Notes under the pieces: model-generated
Databases searched by the model: none
What the model was told of the DNA's origin: nothing
What the model saw: only the letters and a program-made list of their open reading frames with translations
Source: Membranipora membranacea
Lineage: Eukaryota > Bryozoa > Gymnolaemata > Cheilostomatida > Membraniporidae
Assembly: GCA_914767715.1 (NCBI GenBank)
Contig: OU612075.1
Coordinates: 560,001 to 620,000 of the forward strand
DNA: 60,000 bases
Reading direction: 5' to 3'
Position numbers and translations under genes: made by a program
Part shown: positions 52,001 through 60,000 of the stretch, one piece after another
Layout of the letters: each line of letters begins with the position of its first letter
Position numbering within the stretch: the stretch's first letter is position 1

Positions 52001-54990
52001 TATACAAAGCAATGCTGAAGAGTCAGTTAGTGGCTTAATTAGGGATCCGGAAAGGGGCTTTTGTCTCATGACTTTTGTTATTTCCCAATTTGATATTTTG
52101 ATACAGATGTTATTCTGTTGTTTCAATGTTGGTATTTGTGAGGATCTTATTCGACTTTTGATCTACCGAAAACTAATATAATCTTAACAAACTTGTTACT
52201 CAAATATTTACACAGCAGCTTGTTTCTGTTTGTTTGACTATTAACTGGTTTAAAGCAGTACACTATAAATGTCCCCTGTCTGCCCATCAAAATAAGAGTT
52301 GTTGGTCACTCCCCACAGCAATACATCTCGGACTTTCGGGGCCAATCTGTCATTGATTTAGAAGTCTGCATTTCCTTGTAAATAGTACTTTTCTTCTATT
52401 GAACTGACACAAGAATATAATTGAAATAACCCCTCAGTTTATTGAAAGACAGACATCGGGAATTAATTCATCGCTAATTAAACGGAGAGGGGCATACACA
52501 GCTTGTAAGCTTGCTGACCTAAGAATACAAAAAGTCTGCAGTGCATCATCCAATAATTAGCTAAGATTATATATTACAACATTTAGCGTATTTAGAATTA
52601 TTTCACAAATGTTAACTGCTGAACAAATGTGTATCAAAACAACAATCATCATCAATCATGCAATCAGATGTGCATTGTTGGGAAATGAGTACAATAACAA
52701 AAAACATGTAGTATTAACCAGTATATATAAAAAACCCAGGCTCCAAACTCATCCAATCGGACCAAATCAAATATAACATTTTACAAGGGTAATCCATAGC
52801 CTTGTCACGGCGAGCTTTGGTTCTTATGGTTTTTTGGTTTGTTGGCTGCGTGAGAAGGCTAGGTAAACCAGCCTACAAAATGGCATCACCATGAAGGAAA
52901 TTTGATATCCACACATATATAAGAGATGTTCTTGCTTCATTGTCTTGTATGACTAGACTAGCTTTCATTCACAAAGACAGCATAGACATAACAGACATAG
53001 ATATGACTATGATAACACTGTCCACTTATGAGAAGCTCTTGAGTCACACTTCACTCGCGGATTATCCCCTCTTGTGTGTCATATCAAGTAGCAATCCAAA
53101 CTATAGTTCTCACACTACGTGGGATATAGTCTGAGCCCCCAAGACTTTTGCCCCGAGGCCCCCCCTCCCCCCGGCGAGGGATATAAGGTCCGGGGTGATC
53201 TGTTAGGCAGGTACACCACCTTGTATGTTGCACTTACAAGTGCGCAATGTTATTACAGATTGATATTATTCAGTACATGATGTAAGAATTAGTCAGAACT
53301 ACCACGGCCCCCAGAGCACAGATGTCACGCTAAAAAATGAGCTGCTCTCCTTCGTAGATGATGTTTGTGTTAGTTTTTTATCTAGTGGTTTTAACAGATG
53401 GAAAATGTACATTGCATTTCGTTTATCAACTTGATCTTAATTCCTGAATTCACATATAATAACAACGTAGGGTGGCTGGTAAAAGAGGCTTTGACATTTT
53501 TGAATTATCAAAAAATTAAATTCATATTTAGCCAAGAAAAGAATGTCTTTTTGTTCCGTTACTGTTTGCTGCATATTGATGTCGGTGTGAAAAAGTGCGT
53601 ATTGGACAAAATTAAGTTTACACTGAAAATGTGTGACATGATATAATTGGTAATTTGATCAAGTAATAGAGGTATGTTTCATTCAGCTAACACAGCGAGC
53701 TCAATTATAGCTTCAGCTGCCTTTAGAAGAAGCCGACGATACCATGAATATGATGAATCATGTATGAACTATAATCATCAGTTATTCCCCATTGTTTAAT
53801 TTTTATATTGGTGTTGAGCAGCTTTCAACCCAACCCCCTCCCCCCATGTGACCTCAAAATCTCATATATTTCGACTATTTTAGTAATGATAATATTTCAC
53901 TTCGCTTTCCCTACTTGTGTTCCCTTCATGTGTAAGGAAAGCAGGTAGGGAAAGTAAAGTGAGATACTATTGTTTCTAAATTACTGCCGCATTCATCTAA
54001 AGCTACTTACACACCGCTTCCCTATTTTAATTAAAACTTGTTTTTAGAATTCAGTCACATCGGTTCATTCATACTTGTCGCAACTTCAGGTTTTTTTTAC
54101 AGATATATCCATAGTACCCACGAGTAATGAAACAATGACAGGCAGATCGGTAATGGAGCTATCTCAAGGGTATTTACAGTACTATCTTGCTGATGTGATA
54201 TATCTGCTTTGCAGAGTAAGTACTGTATATCTTGCCACAACCGTACCGTTCAGGACCAAATGCTAAATTATGTCAACGCGAGACTGTAATTATTTTCAGT
54301 TGAGCAGATGAGTTGTCTTATTCCTATATTATGGAATGAATGATACTAAATGATCTTCAATATACTTCAATTGAAGTTTGTTGTCGTTGATTAATTTGAT
54401 GATTACATCAGATTAATAGCTTGAAAGTTTCGAAATTCCAGATTTCAAAGCATCAACCAGGGTCAAATAATTTAACACAACCAGAAATAATCTGATACGT
54501 ACTGCAAGTGAAAATCTATACCAATAAGCTGGAAATTTTAGCCTGCTTCGGCTTCAAAAAATGGCCAATAATAAACTTTGGAAAAAATCCCTATCTGACC
54601 CTGCAGGTGTCCAGTAGTGGAGATGGTTTTGCTTAAGTTGAGCACTGCCTGACAATCAAACTGCTGCCTTCTGACATGCTCTTAGTCTCGCTGCCGATGT
54701 GTCGGCAGCAGAGTAAATAGAAAACCTGGATCGCTGTTGGATTAGTTTTACATGACGCCCATACTTTTACTTTGAAACTTGATCTCTTACAGCGACACTT
54801 TGAGGGCTTGTTGAAATAACAAGAATTAAGTGAAGTAGTATGAAGTAGTTCTCAATATGAAGTGTATCGAGTTCTCGATTTTCCAATATGATGCTTGTTA
54901 TATTAGAGAAGACGATGTAGAGATTTCCGGTCGTATTCACTTATTTAAAGCTATGTAGCATCAGATATCAACTTCACATAAAACATACAG
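49012..54990. other. Intergenic region upstream of the large gene
   Basis: Holds the promoter of the - strand gene, which I could not pinpoint. Small hairpins: about 51812-51864 (GATGATATCATCAGGGAGTT with its inverse) and 53891-53967 (ATTTCACTTCGCTTTCCCTA with its inverse). No coding exon of either neighbour recognised. Confidence 0.45.
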
Positions 54991-55000
54991 TTCAGAGTAG

Positions 55001-55167
55001 TTTAAGCGCTCAAATGGTGGCGGGATGCTGGTAGAGGCATTTCATTATCAACCACTTTCCCAAACCAACGTTGGTTGGTAGTTGGGAACGTCGGTGGTTG
55101 GGAAAGTGGTTGATAATGAAATGCTACTACCAGCTATCCCCACATCGTTTAAGCGCTTAGACTAAAT
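55001..55167. mobile_element. Foldback element with 10-bp flanking direct repeats
   Basis: TTTAAGCGCT...GGTGGCGGGATGCTGGTAG...CATTTCATTATCAACCACTT at the left is matched in reverse on the right. The direct repeat TTCAGAGTAG flanks it at 54991-55000 and 55168-55177. Duplications of 9-10 bp are known for Mutator-like elements; the assignment is inference. Confidence 0.8.
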
Positions 55168-56371
55168 TCAGAGTAGTATCTTCATGACCAGTTTTATATC
55201 ACATGACCAGTTTATATCACATGACCAGTCTTGGCGTCAACAATTAGACTTCTCAATACTCTTTTGACTTGTTGGTGCATAGTTCTTTGTGAATAGCAGT
55301 AAATTAGAACCAGAAATATGGTTGGGACAAGTAGTAGGTAGTGCTCTGACATCTCAGCGCTCAATATCAATGAATGAGCGGGGTCATCGTAATTTGTATT
55401 ATATTTTACCCCAAGTAGGTAATATCAGCTAGAGTTTAGTTTAGATAGCTTTGGCTGACATAATGTTAGCTGGCGCTGTAATTTGGCTAGGCGAGATGAG
55501 AGTCTTTGTAAAGTAAAGGGAGTGAGAAAATTTTAGCCAACCTCCAGTAGAGATATTTCAAGCCTATGCCAAATGGCAAACTTTTCCCTCTGCGAATATT
55601 TCACTACACTAAGGTAGTCTAATATATTGTAGTTATAGTATATATTATATTAATTCAATATATAACTTGGGTTGTTTATGTTGTGAGTTATTTTAGTTCA
55701 TTGTTAAATTCTCAAGTGTTTTGCCCTCTATGATATCCGTATTTAGTGGCAGCTAAAATGATTCCTGCCATGTGTCAGAATAAGAATGTGAGCTGTGTCC
55801 GAACTTTTAAACATTTTACTGGATTAAATACCTGAGCTCGCTGCTACACAAAATGTCCTCATTATTGATCGCTGCACTAAATTTAAAGAGATTTAATTCC
55901 TTCCAAAGTTTTCACAAAATCTTTGAGCACAAACAAAAAGGTGGACATATTTCTCAAATTTTCCCATGTTTCCTGAGATAACATTTGAATGTTTGCAGTA
56001 GCCTAACATCTCTTTAATGCTGCAATAGACAAAAACATAGCAGGGTTTTACAACACAATAAATAATAATATAGAGTTAGTGAATCTTTTGTTATTGACTG
56101 AATAATGTCTCATGAGCTATAGCTTCTATAGGCTTAGTTACTATTGTCTGAGGGTTTGATTCTGATTTCTATGTTTATGAAAATTTCAACACAAAATTCC
56201 TTTACCTATTTTTCTAGTATATATTTGTGAGTCGAACAACATACTCTAATATATGTATAGCTGTGATACCTCTAAAAATGTGCATCAAATATATGGGAGT
56301 CAACAATCATTGTACAATCTGCTTGTGTTCCATAAGGCAGGTTTGAATCATCATCCTGCTTCATTTAATAC

Positions 56372-56493
56372 TAGAACAAGTATGTTCCCTCTGTGGTGGT
56401 GGAGGGTTATTGCAAATGTGTGGTATCGAGGCGCCTCAATACCACACATTTGCAATAACCCTCCGCCACCACAGAGGGAACACACTTGTTCTA
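56372..56493. mobile_element. Near-perfect hairpin element with 9-bp target duplication
   Basis: Arms of 61 bp meet at GAGGCGCCTC (centre 56432/56433) with only three mismatches; ends TAGAACAAG / CTTGTTCTA. The 9-bp direct repeat ATTTAATAC flanks it at 56363-56371 and 56494-56502. No coding capacity. Likely a Mutator-type foldback MITE. Confidence 0.9.
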
Positions 56494-56502
56494 ATTTAAT
56501 AC

Positions 56503-58901
56503 ACAAGCAAAGCAAGGGTGTACAATTCGCAATTTTTATTAACTTCTATCCTTATATAACTGTGTCAGTTTTTATCTCTTCTTTTAGAAGTGATGTAACC
56601 AGCAGCTTATATGTGTTATCTAGATGAGTATGATGTCTATGAGTTTTCCAATGGCTACCAGACGTCTAAATCAATTATGATGGTACTCCTCACATCAGTG
56701 TCAGCAGGGAGGGTGTCAGGTATATAAATAAACACAACTTTTTTTTTGTAAGTTGCCTCGCACTTAAAATAGACAGACAACACCAAATAACACAGCTTTA
56801 TGTTTCGTGCATAAGAGATGACATGCGAGAATGTGGTATTATCTGCATAAGGACCTCTGAGACACCTAAAGCGACTTACTTCTATAATCAAGCCAGATGT
56901 ATGGAAGTCTACACTAACAGAAAGTTACCTCACACACCATAGAGTTGAGAGAGACACTCTGATACTAACAAGTCGCCATCTCTATACAGGTGTGTGACCT
57001 ATATTACTAGTCCTTTCTATATCTCAGCTACATTACAGACTCAACACTCAGACTGGTGAGATGATGAGGACACTTAGCCATCATTTGTTGATTTCTGTGG
57101 GAAAAGTTAACACTTATTTAACCAACATGGGCTGAAGCAAAGTACAGTGATAACAACATGAATACTGTGTTTAACTACTGCTGCCACACAGGCAGATTTC
57201 ATGACCTCTATTCTAACTTGTTGCTCTCCTTCTATAATTTGTAGATGATGATTGATGTGAACAGAACGCAGACCAGAGAAAGATTAATAGCATCAGATCA
57301 GGAGTCGGGAGTGTCTGTAGGGAAAAAAGAGAGATAGAACGTCAAGCTGAAAAAATGTCTTCCTCATGATACCAAAGAATCAGGTAAGCAATGCCTAGAT
57401 ACATATAACATCAAGTTCTCTAAGATCACAGTCTACCTGTGTACTGAGTTGCTCCCCTGGCTGATAAGCTGCAGACACATGGCCTGAAGCTTATCAGTGG
57501 AGGAGAGAGATGATGATCAGATCAAACTTGAGCTCAGATACATCCTAAGTAATGAAATCTTACAGTATTGAAGCTAGCTCCTTCACTGATAGAAATTCCA
57601 GGAAATTATATGCGGGCCCTGGATTGATAATTGTGCAGACATGAACGTTTATTACTTATGATATTTCATGGGATAGTTAGGGTTTCCTTGCCTTCTTGAT
57701 AATGTTGTGTTACTTGGCTGGAATAGTTGTCAGCGTTTTTGGCTGTATGCTGATTTTGAGTTATCTGATATTCCATGCTAATCGATTTTCCTGCGGAATC
57801 ATGTACTTTTAATTATATTTTTTTTCATATCCAGATTACCAGATGCAGCTGCGCCTGATGTTATTAGACTATCAGCAGAGAGTCCCAAGGTAATCTATCA
57901 TAACTGGTTATACTTGTGGTGCAAAGTGGTAATTCATGAATTTTGTCTTATCACTACAAATAGGAGTTATTTACTCTCTGAAGTAAAACGTCAATGAGAG
58001 AACAACTCAAATGTGTTGAATCCTGAACTACACTGGTGATCAACTTCAGAAGATGTTTGGAACCCTGACTCGACTCAATCAATCAGTTTTGATATGTGTT
58101 GAAAGTGACCTTTTGAATGAACTCAATAACCCAACAAAAGTCACACCGATACACATGATGTTATTTATTTTTATACTGATGTCCGTCTAAGCCTGTACTA
58201 GTGCTCAATGCTCAATATAATTTAATGATTTCATCCATATCACATCCCCTATGAAAAGTCAATGAATAGACTTGTAGAAATTTATGTGTCACAATGGAAA
58301 TTACACATTAACATTAATTACCACATTATTTCCTTAATTTTAGATGCCTGTATAGTACACTGTAGATATATGACCTTGAGTGATGAAGCTGTCATATATG
58401 GACATCACACAGAAATCACTAATAGGGTACTGGTCTGCCGTGAACTTCACTGAGTCCGAAAAAATGGTTTGTAAATACATGTCACAGATCAGCTAATGAC
58501 AAGCCTTGTTAGGGATGTATGTAGTCATGTCATGTGATCATTATATAATAACACGACGCAGTCATTGCTCTGTTGTATTCAAATGCTCCATTCTGTTTTT
58601 AGCTCAAAATGAATACTGTAATGGAAGCTCATCAAGCCATTAGTGGAGTATTTCATTATATCAGCTTGCGGAGTTGGTTACTACAATGTATGTTTAAAGA
58701 ATCCCTTCAAGATGGGATACATTATTTCTGATAGAGTGTAATCTAACTTTTCCGTTGCCTAAAATCATGGTGTCTTATTCTTGCCAGAAAAAAGATCAAT
58801 GTAGTTACAATACGTAGGTAGATGCATAACACTTGGGTGCTTCTTGTTGTGTTTTTTTCGGAGTTATGCCCCTTTCACAGTCAACCCTATTTCTGATATA
58901 G
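56503..58901. other. Region upstream of the isomerase exons
   Basis: Expected to hold 5' exons of the isomerase gene, but none of the conserved N-terminal motifs could be found. An end of the inverted-repeat family seen at 3985 (ACTACTGCTGCCACACAGGC) lies near 57175. A short AG/GT-bounded frame at 57839-57892 ends in phase 0 but does not look like the isomerase. Confidence 0.4.
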
Positions 58902-60000
58902 AAACACGCAGAGGAGCTTAATAAGAAGTTCCCATATGTGTACAGAGATGCTAACCACAAACCCGAGATGGCCCTGGCTCTCACACACTTTGAGGGAATG
59001 TGCGGTTTCAGACCTTTCCAAGAGATCAAAGACTTTGTGAAAGGTGAGTGTGTGTGATTAGCTAAATAATATTACAGCATTAGCCCTTCAATATTTTCTT
59101 TGATCTGGTGTTATGTTGCTGTATATATTTACCAAAGTTTCTTATAATCACAATTTCTGTTACTTATTGTCAGGAGTGCCCGAGTTAGCTCATGTGATAG
59201 GCCAATCAGCAGTTGAGGCCATGACCTCTACAGACCCTGCCGACATCAATGCCGTGAGGTCGGCTGTAAAACAATCGTTCTCTGGTCTGATGAGGTGTGA
59301 TAGCTCAACTGTGAGCACTCAGATAAGTAATCTAGTGACTCAACTCAGCTCAGAATCTCAACAAGGCTCATGTGAGTATTAGATTGGAGGGGGCAACCTC
59401 ATAGCATTGTAAACTGCATACTATTGAAATGCATACTCGCCTATATCCGCCAGTAGTGTAAAATGGTTTTGGCATAGGTTAGTTGGACATTCTATCAATA
59501 TCTGAAAATGTATAAGATCTGAAACACAAGTTTCTATGGTTAGACAGTATTGGCTAGACGTCTAAATTTAATTTAATTATTGTATCAGATCATACAATCA
59601 TCTCCATCACTTATTCTCAGGTATAGACGATGTGTTAAAGGAGCTGGTACTTCGACTGAATACTCAGTTCCCAGGTGATATCGGAGTGTTTGCAGCATTC
59701 TTTCTCAATCATATGAAGTTAAAGCCAGGAGAAGCCATGTTCATAGCCGCCAATCTCCCTCATGCTTACCTCTCCGGTGGTGAGTGTTGAGCTCATTTCA
59801 ACTGAAAAGTTAGATTTTACATCTATGTGGATCTTGAGGAAAAGATCATTCACATTTTTATCCGGGTACCCGCTGAGAAAGATTCAAATATGCTATATCG
59901 GTTCTATTTTTATTGTCATAAGGTTGGTTGCAATGTGATCAATGGAAGACATTCAGACCCTATTTCTTTGTGCATTGCAAGGCTGGAACAAGGAGTACTC
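58902..60000 (+). CDS. MPI: Mannose-6-phosphate isomerase, partial (three exons)
   Basis: Exons 58902-59043, 59174-59371 and 59621-59779 join in phase; the gene runs on past the window. MPI converts fructose-6-phosphate and mannose-6-phosphate in the cytosol, feeding protein glycosylation, with a bound zinc. Diagnostic pieces are [20 protein letters not shown] then CGFRP in the first exon, the helical part [10 protein letters not shown] in the second, and [20 protein letters not shown] then [17 protein letters not shown] in the third. NHKPEMA and the GEAMF...PHAYL motif lie at the active site of the type I enzyme; Glu of KPEM and His of PHAY are zinc-site residues in the family. The preceding N-terminal quarter (YxWG, ELWMGTHP, QxHP motifs) was not found upstream. 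Confidence 0.9.

Noticed and set aside
57839-57892. Short exon (frame LPDAAAPDVIRLSAESPK) that would join the isomerase in phase 0
   Set aside because: It has acceptor- and donor-like borders, but the residues match no part of the isomerase N-terminus.

Overview
This is a 60 kb piece of nuclear DNA from an animal. It is AT-rich. Its genes are split into many short exons with GT-AG introns, and their products carry animal-type extracellular modules: EGF, somatomedin-B-like, TNFR-like cysteine repeats and Ser/Thr-rich mucin-like tracts. There are no operons, bacterial ribosome sites or CRISPR arrays. The style of the short Cys-rich secreted modules suggests an early-branching invertebrate such as a sponge, but that is an inference; nothing here fixes the species.

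Layout. (1) 482-5340, + strand: the 3' part of a gene for a type I membrane protein (EGF-like module, one membrane helix, basic tail ending in an 8-residue repeat). (2) 5996-11466, + strand: a complete nine-exon gene for a secreted protein of about 553 residues (signal peptide, somatomedin-B-like motif, Cys-rich region, Ser/Thr-rich mucin-like region with three FPxG...PRG repeats). (3) 49011 down to 11927, - strand: one very large gene model of 36 exons and about 2190 residues. It has a signal peptide, a first membrane helix, a Pro-rich cytoplasmic segment, a second hydrophobic segment, a long ectodomain with EGF and TNFR-like modules, then five membrane helices with a coiled-coil loop and Ser/Arg-rich tails. 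I do not recognise its family. (4) 58902 to the window end, + strand: three exons of mannose-6-phosphate isomerase; the N-terminal exons were not found in the window. Genes 2 and 3 converge, with stop codons 460 bp apart.

Most of the rest is introns and intergenic DNA carrying many short inverted-repeat elements (MITE or foldback type, one family with four copies), three tRNA-like SINE pieces and many minisatellites.

The most unusual signal is the placing of minisatellites at exon-intron borders. Two of them (3597-3905 and 40395-40737) use a unit that itself spans the exon end and the 5' splice site, so the donor is copied 9 and about 15 times in a row. In the second, the unit is 21 bp and stays open in the exon's frame, so each copy could add seven residues. 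I infer possible alternative donor use; only RNA data would show it. The exon model of gene 3 is in phase at every junction except one (exon 16 to 17).
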